From positions 1 to 28,372 of IMG/VR virus record IMGVR_UViG_3300042376_000173: a stretch of DNA of 28,372 nt. The stretch is one strand, 5' to 3'. Below are positions 5,460 to 12,224 of this stretch, in pieces (position 1 is the stretch's first letter; every line of letters starts with the position of its first letter). The DNA comes from a virus. Position numbers and translations under genes: made by a program. The notes beneath the pieces were generated by a model, which ran no database searches, had not been told where the DNA came from, and was given only the letters and a program-made list of their open reading frames with translations.

Positions 5460-5965
5460 AATTTCAATGTCCGATTTAGCCAACCAAGTAAGAACTTCAT
5501 CTGGCTTCTGTCTCTGGTCACGATGTCACGATAACGAGCGATCTTTGCAAGCGCGTAGTAGGCCACAAATAGCTCAGGATTGGCTTGGTTGAGTGCTTGT
5601 ACGGTCTTGGGTCCAATAGAACCGTCTGGAGCGGTTTTAACGCATATCTGGGCGAGTTTAGAAGCGACAGAAACGCCTGTGTTGACTGCAAAGTTAAAGA
5701 TAGAAGAAGCGATTACGTCTGACTCGATTTCATCGCCTCTGATTTTGTTCCAGAAGTTTGTTTTGTAGAAGTCTCGGACTAACTGAGTAGGAGGTGTTTC
5801 TGTGTAGTCGATGTACTGCCAACCCTCCCACTTTGGATTCATCTTGCGAGCAATACCTGCGTAGGTCATGCCACCTCGATCACCAGGAACCTCATGGAGA
5901 ACGTAACCACCCTCGTCCTCCATCATCTTATCGAACGCCGACTCAAAGCTAGCCAATTGCTTCAC
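5456..5965 (-). CDS. Endolysin, GH108 lysozyme-like with peptidoglycan-binding part
   Basis: A 169-residue muramidase-type lysin. The glycoside hydrolase 108 signature is at the N-terminus: E18 in MMEDEGGYV is the probable catalytic acid, followed by the P-G-D-R-G-G-M-T-Y-A-G-I loop (about 27-38). The C-terminal half, from about residue 78, has the helical repeat of a PG_binding_3-like domain (FNFAVNTGVSVASKLAQI, DGSIGPKTVQALNQA). No signal peptide or SAR segment is visible, so export through a holin is expected. The start is uncertain: GTG 5965, or TTG 5956, which has AGGGG at better spacing. It overlaps the phosphoesterase gene upstream and the 3TM holin downstream. Confidence 0.88.
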   Translation of the reverse strand: MKQLASFESAFDKMMEDEGGYVLHEVPGDRGGMTYAGIARKMNPKWEGWQYIDYTETPPTQLVRDFYKTNFWNKIRGDEIESDVIASSIFNFAVNTGVSVASKLAQICVKTAPDGSIGPKTVQALNQANPELFVAYYALAKIARYRDIVTRDRSQMKFLLGWLNRTLKL

Positions 5966-6887
5966 CCCTGAAATAAGCTGTTCCTTCTATGACCTCGCAT
6001 AATTCCGGTGGAAGAAGCCTGCCGTTTTGGAACTTTAAGATTGCAAAGCCCTGACACCAAGGAACGGGATTGTCCTCCATGTAACTAAACTGATCGCCAT
6101 CAGGATCTGCAAGCATACCCGTAGACACACCATATCGACGACCAGTGTAGTCGCCCCAACCTTTGACTTCTAAAAGGTGGGTATGCCCTGAGACGGTAGA
6201 GATGCCAGCTTTCAGGACATTGTTGTATCCAGAGTGGATGCCTCCGTGTTGGAGTCGATGCTTAACCATGCAGACCTCGTTGACCATCACCGACCAAGAT
6301 ACCGTCCATTCTGGGATATGGTCCTTAAGACATGTTCCACCGATACCCTTGAACTCAGGAACCTGCCCTGCCAAACGCCTATCGAAGCGTATATCGTGGT
6401 TTCCTGTTGTCCTATGTAGGAATGTTCCTAAACCCTTACAAGCCTTGACGATCTTATCCATGTGCCACTGGACCGCTTCGAGTTCATCCCTAAGACTCGC
6501 AACAGGACTCCAATCCATAGGACCAAATCGGCTAATCGAACCTCCGTCTAGGATGTCGCCGTTAGCAATAATTGCTTTAGGCTTGAGCATCTTGATGACT
6601 TTAAGAAGCGCGTTAAACCCTACGGATGGTTCGCCAGGCATGAAGTGCGCGTCACTAAAAACCAAGACGTAACCATCAACGGTTAAGATAGATCGTTTAG
6701 CGTTTTGAGGAATCGCAAGAGAGTGTTCTGAGTCTAGGAATAAACCGTAACGCGACTCAATAGACCTGCGCCTTAGATAGACGCTGCGTTGTGAGGTGTT
6801 AAGAGCCCTAGCAACCCCAGCAGGGCTTTTTAGCTCTCGGAATAGCGCAATGAACTCATCGTCGCTGCATTTTGCGTTGTGAACCAT
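5949..6887 (-). CDS. HTH-fused calcineurin-like metallophosphoesterase
   Basis: A 312-residue protein with an N-terminal helix-turn-helix-like part (residues about 8-45: DDEFIALFRELKSPAGVARA, then LNTSQRSVYLRRRSIE) and a calcineurin-type phosphoesterase domain. Metal-binding motifs appear in order: D79-x-H81 (FSDAHF), N109-G-D111, G162-N-H-D165, H210 and G234-H-T-H237, so it should be an active binuclear enzyme. Related phage genes are annotated as metallophosphatases. Substrate is unknown; 2',3'-cyclic or nucleic-acid phosphates are possible. It lies between two lysis genes, and overlaps its upstream neighbour by 32 bases and the endolysin by 17. The HTH suggests nucleic-acid association. 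Confidence 0.85.
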   Translation of the reverse strand: MVHNAKCSDDEFIALFRELKSPAGVARALNTSQRSVYLRRRSIESRYGLFLDSEHSLAIPQNAKRSILTVDGYVLVFSDAHFMPGEPSVGFNALLKVIKMLKPKAIIANGDILDGGSISRFGPMDWSPVASLRDELEAVQWHMDKIVKACKGLGTFLHRTTGNHDIRFDRRLAGQVPEFKGIGGTCLKDHIPEWTVSWSVMVNEVCMVKHRLQHGGIHSGYNNVLKAGISTVSGHTHLLEVKGWGDYTGRRYGVSTGMLADPDGDQFSYMEDNPVPWCQGFAILKFQNGRLLPPELCEVIEGTAYFRGEAIG

Positions 6888-7134
6888 GATGAAGCCCCCA
6901 GTGCTCGACGCTTTGGATCATCTTTCGCGGGATCACTAGCGATTGAGCTATTGCGTCATCCGTAACGGACTGACAAATCTTCAGGCCACGCTCATTATCT
7001 GCAACTAAAAAGCCAATTGAGGTAACAAGTGGAACCTGAAACTCGGCGGCTTTTTCGAGGCTCTCACCCCATCCCAAAGTGTCATGCGCTGCATCTTCCC
7101 AAACTACTTTAACTATCTTCGGAAGAGTTTTCAT
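6856..7134 (-). CDS. Small phage protein of unknown function
   Basis: A 92-residue protein of a type recalled from many phages, with a compact beta-rich pattern: KIVKVVWEDAAHDTLGW, then VPLVTSIGFLVADNERGLKI, then VIPRKMI and a basic tail. The strands V-x-V-x-W-x-D-A and S-I-G-F-L-V followed by I-P-x-x-x-I are the repeated features of this group. The function is not known. It overlaps the small holin upstream by 26 bases and the phosphoesterase downstream by 32 bases. The basic C-terminus (SQRKMQRR) lies in the overlap. Confidence 0.65.
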   Translation of the reverse strand: MKTLPKIVKVVWEDAAHDTLGWGESLEKAAEFQVPLVTSIGFLVADNERGLKICQSVTDDAIAQSLVIPRKMIQSVEHWGLHHGSQRKMQRR

Positions 7135-7327
7135 TCTTCTTGTCTTTTATCGCGTGATACCACTTCCAGACAAGCCAACCGGATTGAAGCACAATATATA
7201 ACAACGTGGCAAGTGCAACCCATTCATTGAGTGTTAATCCACCCACAGTAACAGCCGTGGTTATGGCTATGGGAGGCGCTGCTTTTACAGCTTCCGTGAT
7301 GACATCAGACTTTTGTTCCGGCGACAT
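7109..7327 (-). CDS. Small holin-like membrane protein
   Basis: A 72-residue protein with two hydrophobic stretches: AITTAVTVGGLTLNEW (about 21-36, weaker) and VALATLLYIVLQSGWLVWKW (about 37-56, strong). A charged hydrophilic tail, KDKKNENSSEDS, follows. Size, short N-terminus, two possible membrane segments and charged C-terminus fit small phage holins. It sits at the head of the lysis region just after the lectin-like protein gene. Start ATG 7327 has GAGG upstream. A second, larger holin candidate lies at 5046-5459, so one of the two may act as antiholin or pinholin. Confidence 0.7.
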   Translation of the reverse strand: MSPEQKSDVITEAVKAAPPIAITTAVTVGGLTLNEWVALATLLYIVLQSGWLVWKWYHAIKDKKNENSSEDS

Positions 7328-7334
7328 GACAACC

Positions 7335-7994
7335 TCATACGGCTACTTTACGAATGGCTCTTACAACTAAGGATTGATTCTTAGCGTTGTTGAACTGACC
7401 ACCGTCTATAAAGTCAATCCTCGTCGCTGTTGTCAAACCTACACCTGCATTGGTAGAACTCCATGTCCTTGCTGATGTAGCAAAGGCTTCAGAGCCACCA
7501 GATTGAAAGGCAGCTACAGAGGTCTGTGCAGGAGATCCTGTTGTGTAGTTAGAACCTCTGGAAGGAACTGCATAAGAGTTAGTGCCGTAAGACGTAGAGT
7601 TGGATGCCGTTGTCGGTTTCAGGTTGTAATAACAGATCTCTAGCTCATAGAGAGCAGGTAGATACCAGTCTGAGTAGCCGTTGATCGTTAGTGCGGCACA
7701 CCACTGAGCAGCAGGGTAGGTAGCTGAGTCTAATTCGGCGGTATTAGTCGCCCCATCATAGGTAGACAAACCTAGAGAGTCTGAGGTTGCAGCGGTCTTG
7801 TAGTTGAGAGCTGTGTTCTCACCCGATGACTTAGGAGAGACAAGTAGATAGTAAGTGTTGCCACCAAAGGAGATCTGTCCTGCGTAGTAGCCACCTTCCC
7901 AGAACTCACCGATAGCAGACGGTCCAAAGCGATTGCGAGCGCCTGGGCCAAAGCCTCTGACAGAACCGCCTCCTAATGCTTCTAGGACAGGCAT
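7335..7994 (-). CDS. DUF1566 (C-type lectin-like) fibre-associated protein
   Basis: A 219-residue protein with a glycine-rich N-terminus (GGGSVRGFGPGARNRFGP) and a DUF1566/Lcl-type C-type lectin-like domain. Signature pieces are Y-P-A-A-Q-W-C-A-A-L, then N-G-Y-S-D-W-Y-L-P-A-L-Y-E-L-E (about 107-121), R-T-W-S-S-T-N and the C-terminal VVRAIRKVAV. This fold carries variable receptor-binding surfaces in several phages, so a receptor-binding tip role is likely here, at the end of the fibre gene block. No reverse transcriptase or template repeat was seen, so diversity generation is not suggested. Its ATG overlaps the preceding stop as TAATG. Confidence 0.75.
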   Translation of the reverse strand: MPVLEALGGGSVRGFGPGARNRFGPSAIGEFWEGGYYAGQISFGGNTYYLLVSPKSSGENTALNYKTAATSDSLGLSTYDGATNTAELDSATYPAAQWCAALTINGYSDWYLPALYELEICYYNLKPTTASNSTSYGTNSYAVPSRGSNYTTGSPAQTSVAAFQSGGSEAFATSARTWSSTNAGVGLTTATRIDFIDGGQFNNAKNQSLVVRAIRKVAV

Positions 7995-8557
7995 TATGCG
8001 TACCTGGACTGACTAGCTAAGACAGTGAACGTTGCTGATCCTGTCTTGATGATGGAATAAGAATACACATCGATAGAACTAGCATTACCCGCGGTAGGGG
8101 CAGTACCACCTAACCATTTAGGTGTAACCGATGAACCATCTACTTGCACCGCAGAGTTGTAGTAAGCAGTGCTTCCATTAGTGACTAAGAAAGCACAGGT
8201 TAAGACTTCTCCGGTAGCCATTGCGGTATTCAGTGACGTACCAGAAGAGGCTCTGAAGTTAACTGTGAAGTTCCCAGAGGCATTGGTTGTGTAGTACAGA
8301 ACGCCTTGGGTTGTCGTGTCGAAGTTAATCGTACCTGTTGCTGCTGTTGCTGATACCGTGATTGTCTCAACAACACCTTGTAGCTTTGCACCGATCTGAG
8401 AGGATGTAGACGCTAGAGAGAGTTGTTTAGCAAAGGTCGCAGCCTGTGCAGAGGAAATCGTAAGTGCTAGCGTACCTCCGGTCTTGACCTCTAGGATGTC
8501 TGTGTTGTCAGACGTAATCGAGGTTCCAGCGGTAGCTGCATTAAGGACGTTAGCCAT
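7994..8557 (-). CDS. Fibre or virion structural protein
   Basis: A 187-residue Thr/Ser/Ala-rich beta protein (MANVLNAATAGTSITSDNTD at the start, then SATAATGTINFDTTTQGVLY). It has the look of phage fibre and head-decoration segments with alternating strands and many small residues: F-T-V-N-F-R-A-S-S-G-T-S-L-N-T-A-M near the middle. It has no enzymatic motif. It overlaps the upstream gene by 8 bases and the lectin-like gene by one (TAATG), so the fibre-tip proteins are translated together. Structural role is inferred from composition and location. Confidence 0.65.
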   Translation of the reverse strand: MANVLNAATAGTSITSDNTDILEVKTGGTLALTISSAQAATFAKQLSLASTSSQIGAKLQGVVETITVSATAATGTINFDTTTQGVLYYTTNASGNFTVNFRASSGTSLNTAMATGEVLTCAFLVTNGSTAYYNSAVQVDGSSVTPKWLGGTAPTAGNASSIDVYSYSIIKTGSATFTVLASQSRYA

Positions 8558-8912
8558 TATTAACCTCTACCCAATTGACTGCTTCTTCATCCCATGTGTA
8601 CATCTTGCCGTCTGTAGGCATTGCTACTGGAGCTTCCCACTGAGCGTTGGTGTTTAACAGCCAGCTAGCAAAGGGCTTAGGCGGCACAAACGCGTCAATG
8701 TCTGCTCGGTAGGTATAACCAATCCCTGCGTAGTTCTTACGCATGTTGCCGTTATAACTTGTCTGCTTCCACGTTCCACCTAGAATCTTCTCAAGATGGG
8801 CAGCACCGATGTGTTCTTTCTCAACACCGCTAGCATCAGCCATATCCTTGTTGTCAACAACTACGACCTGAGTAACAACATTGTTCTCATCAATCTTCGC
8901 GTAATGGCCCAT
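8550..8912 (-). CDS. Fibre-associated small structural protein
   Basis: A 120-residue protein of a type common beside fibre genes in marine and freshwater phages. Hallmarks are N-terminal Y-A-K-I-D-E-N-N-V-V-T-Q-V-V-V-V-D (a beta hairpin), G-T-W-K-Q-T-S-Y-N-G-N (about 66-76), N-Y-A-G-I-G-Y-T-Y, then P-P-K-P-F-A-S-W and a C-terminal Y-T-W-D-E-E-A-V-N-W-V repeat-like end. It starts directly after the stop of the 2OG oxygenase gene, whose last codons supply GGAGG. The exact role (baseplate, tip or assembly) is not known. Confidence 0.7.
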   Translation of the reverse strand: MGHYAKIDENNVVTQVVVVDNKDMADASGVEKEHIGAAHLEKILGGTWKQTSYNGNMRKNYAGIGYTYRADIDAFVPPKPFASWLLNTNAQWEAPVAMPTDGKMYTWDEEAVNWVEVNNG

Positions 8913-9515
8913 CTAAGCCTCCAATTTCAATCCGGTTAAATCCATTTCTTCCCCTACAACTCCGACAGGGAAGGTATTAAAACTAAGTGAGATTCTTGTG
9001 TCCTCGCCTTTGACCTCTGGAACCATATGTGTCAGCGAAGAAGGAAAGAGAATCAACCTGCCTGCATAAGCCTCAAACCACCATGACTCAGAGTTATACG
9101 GGTTCCACTGGTCAGGAGGGAATTTGATCTGCTGCCAGCTATCTTTGTAGAAGTAAATCCTGTCATCAGGGTTGGTCTGCACATAGAACACACCTGAGAT
9201 GTAACTATTAGGATGAGCGTGTTTGTGGTGGTACTGACCTTGCTCGCTATAGTTGCACCAGCTTTGCGTCACTCTCAGACTTACATTGTGCTTAGGATTG
9301 ACTGTGGACTTGAAGTATTCCGAAACAGCATCCTCGATGAACGAACGTAGATTCGTCAGCACAGGGTTACGAAGTACGAAGTTATCAGTGCTTGTCGTAT
9401 TTCCCTGATTCGGTCTTGTCTGTAACTCACGGATGAAGAACAACTCCTCATCGGACAAAGGTCTACCGAGTTCAGCAAAGCCTACAGGTGTCGGAAAGAG
9501 ATTATGCAATTGCAT
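8913..9515 (-). CDS. Putative 2OG-Fe(II) oxygenase
   Basis: A 200-residue protein resembling the 2OG-FeII_Oxy_5 group of phage dioxygenases. The N-terminal LFPTPVGFAEL is typical. The metal motif region is Y-H-H-K-H-A-H-P-N-S (H99 and H101 candidates), followed by ISGVFYVQTNPDDRIYF. The distal half has LILFPSSLTHMVPEV with H163 and then R174 (DTRISLSF), the probable 2-oxoglutarate anchor. Start ATG 9515 has AAAGGAAA upstream; longer forms starting at 9590 would lie inside the preceding gene and are not favoured. Lying among fibre genes, it may hydroxylate a virion protein; this is inference. Confidence 0.78.
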   Translation of the reverse strand: MQLHNLFPTPVGFAELGRPLSDEELFFIRELQTRPNQGNTTSTDNFVLRNPVLTNLRSFIEDAVSEYFKSTVNPKHNVSLRVTQSWCNYSEQGQYHHKHAHPNSYISGVFYVQTNPDDRIYFYKDSWQQIKFPPDQWNPYNSESWWFEAYAGRLILFPSSLTHMVPEVKGEDTRISLSFNTFPVGVVGEEMDLTGLKLEA

Positions 9516-9756
9516 CTTCAATTTCCTTTTGTTTGATACCCATCTCTTTGAGTTGCTCGTCGGTGTAGATCGTAGGGATGCTGTCCTCAAACTCCTTGAT
9601 CTTGTCTATTACCCAGTAGACCTCTTCAATACTCGGACAAGGTCTAGGGTCGTCCCAGCGTGTGAATACGTTGTTAGAGATTTCCCATTTAGCACCAGGA
9701 CGAAGCAGGTGCATAGCTGTGTCTATTCCTAAGAAGCGATATGTTTTTGTAGTCAT
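9502..9756 (-). CDS. Fibre-adjacent small protein of unknown function
   Basis: An 84-residue acidic protein: basic start (MTTKTYRFLGIDTAMHLLRP), then W-E-I-S-N-N-V-F-T-R-W-D-D-P-R-P-C-P-S, and a helical end (VIDKIKEFEDSIPTIYTDEQ). The W-D-D-P-R-P-C-P-S followed by an E-V-x-x-x-x-x-K-I-K-x-F-E-D-S-I helix is recalled from fibre-adjacent phage proteins, perhaps chaperones or small structural parts. It begins one base after the stop of the glycine-rich adhesin gene and overlaps the oxygenase gene by 14 bases. Confidence 0.6.
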   Translation of the reverse strand: MTTKTYRFLGIDTAMHLLRPGAKWEISNNVFTRWDDPRPCPSIEEVYWVIDKIKEFEDSIPTIYTDEQLKEMGIKQKEIEDAIA

Positions 9757-9757
9757 G

Positions 9758-11470
9758 TTATTGATTGATTTTGATGATTACGATACCGGAGCCACCTGCG
9801 CCGCCCGTTGCGCCTGATCCTGGGCCACCACCGCCACCACCGCCAGTATTTGCGCTCCCTGCCCCAGCAGGGCTTCCACCATCACCAGCGCCACCTTTTT
9901 GACTTGTGGTTGTCGTACCGCCGCCAGCGCCTCGTAAAGGAGATGTGCCTAAAGCGTCACCACCGCCCCCACCACCTCCAGCGTAATAAACGGTTGAACC
10001 AGATATTGCGGATGTTGCAGCAGCACCACCATTGGAGGTTGACCCACTAGAACCAGCGCCTCCAGCACCGCCGCCGCCACCGCCACCATAATTAGGGCCA
10101 ACCAATTCCCCTGCTCCACCCGCGCTGCCTTGCCCTGCTGGAGATGCTGGTCCTGCTGCGCCAGCAGACGTTGGAGAATTAGTAGTCGCACCACCACCAC
10201 CAGAACCGCCAGAACCACCGGCTAATGTTGCGGACGGATGATAACCACCTCTTCCACCGCCAGTAGAAACTATGCCAGGGGAAGCAAACGGAGATGGGCT
10301 TGATCCACCAACAATAGAAGAATTATTACCATTTGTAATTGCTGGAGCCGCCGCGCCAACGGTAATAGTTAATGTTGCGCCAGCCGTAACAGTTTGCGCT
10401 GATCCAGTTCTAAATCCTCCAGCACCACCGCCACCTGCGTTAGAAGTTCCTGCTATACCATTTCCACCACCACCGCCGCCAGCCACACAGAGATAATCAA
10501 TACTCGTTACGCCTGTAGGCACAGCCCACGTAGTCGTGCCTTTGAATACAAAGACGGTTTGGCTAGCAACGGTGTACTTTAGGATGACGATACCGGAGCC
10601 GCCTGCTGCGCCGTTACCACTAGAAGGCCCGTTGTAACCGCCACCGCCACCACCACCGCCAGTATTAGTTCCTCCAGCCGTTCCATTGCCTGCGTTGGCT
10701 CCTCCTGCTCCACCGCCACCATAACCCCCTGAACCGCCGCTAGGCGCTCCACCACCCCCACCACCGCCAGAAAAATAACCAGTAGAAGGGGTTCCACTCG
10801 GACCTGCTCCACCAAATGATGAAGCAAATGATGGGCCTTGAATACCCGCCCCGCCTGCGGCCCCGCTGGTAGTTGATGTTGATGATCCGCTAGCCCCTGC
10901 GCCACCACCTCCAGCGGCGGCATTATCATTACCTGCTCCTCCATTGTTACCTTGAGATGGTGTTGTTGATGGGGTGTTTCCACTTCCTGCTGGGACTCCA
11001 GAACCTTGTGAACCACCGCCAGATCCACCATTCCCTCCGGTCTGCACACCTGCGGCTGCTGTTCCACCACCGCCGCCACCAAAAGCCACTAGCGCATTTG
11101 TGTAAGGATTTCCAGATGATGGGTTATTTGATATGGGAGACCCTGATATATAAGAGTCTCCTCCATTACTTCCTTTTGCCCCTGACGAAGAGGAGCCGCC
11201 GCCACCTGCTCCAACAGTAACCGTATAGTCTGTACCAGCCGTTACAGATAGACCGGTCCCTGTTCTAAATCCACCCGCACCACCGCCGCCACCAGCTCTC
11301 CAACCCCCGCCAGCACCAGCCGCAACTACCAAATACTCCACCTCTGTCACCCCAGCAGGGCATGTCCACGTTGAGGTAGCTGTAAAGGTTTGAATGACGG
11401 TGTAGCCACCACCGCCGCCCCCTGAACCAGCAAAGGCAGCAGCAATCATTGCACTTAATGCACCAGCCAT
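9758..11470 (-). CDS. Glycine-rich adhesin with two repeated modules
   Basis: A 570-residue protein made of two related modules. Each starts with a beta segment: F-T-A-T-S-T-W-T-C-P-A-G-V-T-E-V-E-Y-L-V-V-A near 30-50, and F-K-G-T-T-T-W-A-V-P-T-G-V-T-S-I-D-Y-L-C-V-A near 310-330. Each continues with A-G-G-F-R-T-G and a V-T-A-G-x-x-x-T-(I/V)-T-V-G-A motif, then long poly-glycine runs, and ends G-G-S-G-I-V-I-(L/I)-K. This is the glycine-rich fibre-tip domain seen in many phage adhesins (Gly_rich_2 type), where poly-Gly sheets build a stacked receptor-binding surface. An N-terminal small-residue region (MAGALSAMIAAAFAGS) may anchor it. It follows two fibre genes, fitting a receptor-binding tip. 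Confidence 0.78.
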   Translation of the reverse strand: MAGALSAMIAAAFAGSGGGGGGYTVIQTFTATSTWTCPAGVTEVEYLVVAAGAGGGWRAGGGGGAGGFRTGTGLSVTAGTDYTVTVGAGGGGSSSSGAKGSNGGDSYISGSPISNNPSSGNPYTNALVAFGGGGGGTAAAGVQTGGNGGSGGGSQGSGVPAGSGNTPSTTPSQGNNGGAGNDNAAAGGGGAGASGSSTSTTSGAAGGAGIQGPSFASSFGGAGPSGTPSTGYFSGGGGGGGAPSGGSGGYGGGGAGGANAGNGTAGGTNTGGGGGGGGYNGPSSGNGAAGGSGIVILKYTVASQTVFVFKGTTTWAVPTGVTSIDYLCVAGGGGGGNGIAGTSNAGGGGAGGFRTGSAQTVTAGATLTITVGAAAPAITNGNNSSIVGGSSPSPFASPGIVSTGGGRGGYHPSATLAGGSGGSGGGGATTNSPTSAGAAGPASPAGQGSAGGAGELVGPNYGGGGGGGAGGAGSSGSTSNGGAAATSAISGSTVYYAGGGGGGGDALGTSPLRGAGGGTTTTSQKGGAGDGGSPAGAGSANTGGGGGGGPGSGATGGAGGSGIVIIKINQ

Positions 11471-11471
11471 A

Positions 11472-12221
11472 TTAGGTCACTCCTGCACCAGAGACATACC
11501 ACGTATCCGTAGCAACCTTAAGTAAGGTAGCCATTCCTTTTGTCGCCACTGTCCTGTTACCTGTAGCACCATTGGCAAGCTGAAAGGTAACACCAGCACC
11601 AGAGATCGTAAGGTTTCCAGAGTTGTTATTAACGACAAGGATCGTTGTACCCACATCAATCGCCGTAGTTGCGTTTGTGTTTACCGTAAGGGTTGCTGTA
11701 GAGCCACCAGTGAAGTAAATATGCTTACCTGCATCGCTTGCAGCCACAGTCGTATTCGTGCTCTGTGGAGCGCCGATATAACCAACCTTGTTAGTACCGT
11801 CTACCGTACAGTTAGATAAGTTACCCGATGTAGGTGTACCTAAGATCGGAGTTACTAAGGTAGGTGTATTAGCAAAAACATTAGCACCTGTACCTGTCTC
11901 ATCCGTAAGCGCTGCTGCTAAGTTTGCAGACGATGGCGTGGCTAAGAAGGTAGCTACGTTAGCTGCAAGACCAGATATACCTGTACTTACTGGTAAGCCT
12001 GTACAGTTTGTAAGCGTACCTGACGATGGTGTGCCTAACGCACCGCCAGAGGTTAGTCCTGTAGCAAAGGTTAGGTTGCCTGAGCCATCAGTCTGTAAAA
12101 ACTGATTAGGACTACCGTCTGTGCCAGGAAGCGTAAAGGTTGTGTTGCTACTGGTATTGGCAGATTGGACGGTTGTTGTCCCTGTCCCAGAAGCGTTACC
12201 CTGAAGTTTGATCTTTGACAT
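11472..12221 (-). CDS. Short tail fibre protein
   Basis: A 249-residue Thr/Gly/Asn-rich protein with the same short repeats as the long fibre gene upstream: F-T-L-P-G-T-D-G-S near the start, [37 protein letters not shown]. The C-terminal 110 residues form a different beta-rich part (HIYFTGGSTATLTVNTNATT, then VTFQLANGATGNRTVATKG). Start ATG 12221 is 3 bases after the stop of the long fibre gene, with TTTGGGG upstream. A trimeric beta fibre is expected by composition. It may extend or cap the 922-residue fibre. Confidence 0.75.
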   Translation of the reverse strand: MSKIKLQGNASGTGTTTVQSANTSSNTTFTLPGTDGSPNQFLQTDGSGNLTFATGLTSGGALGTPSSGTLTNCTGLPVSTGISGLAANVATFLATPSSANLAAALTDETGTGANVFANTPTLVTPILGTPTSGNLSNCTVDGTNKVGYIGAPQSTNTTVAASDAGKHIYFTGGSTATLTVNTNATTAIDVGTTILVVNNNSGNLTISGAGVTFQLANGATGNRTVATKGMATLLKVATDTWYVSGAGVT

Positions 12222-12224
12222 AAG

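Noticed and set aside
7335-7994. Diversity-generating retroelement target
   Set aside because: The lectin-like fold fits, but no reverse transcriptase, template repeat or accessory gene is present in the window.
9800-11450. Dense short direct repeats resembling an array
   Set aside because: They are glycine codon runs of the adhesin gene, irregular in period and with no spacers, so not a CRISPR array.
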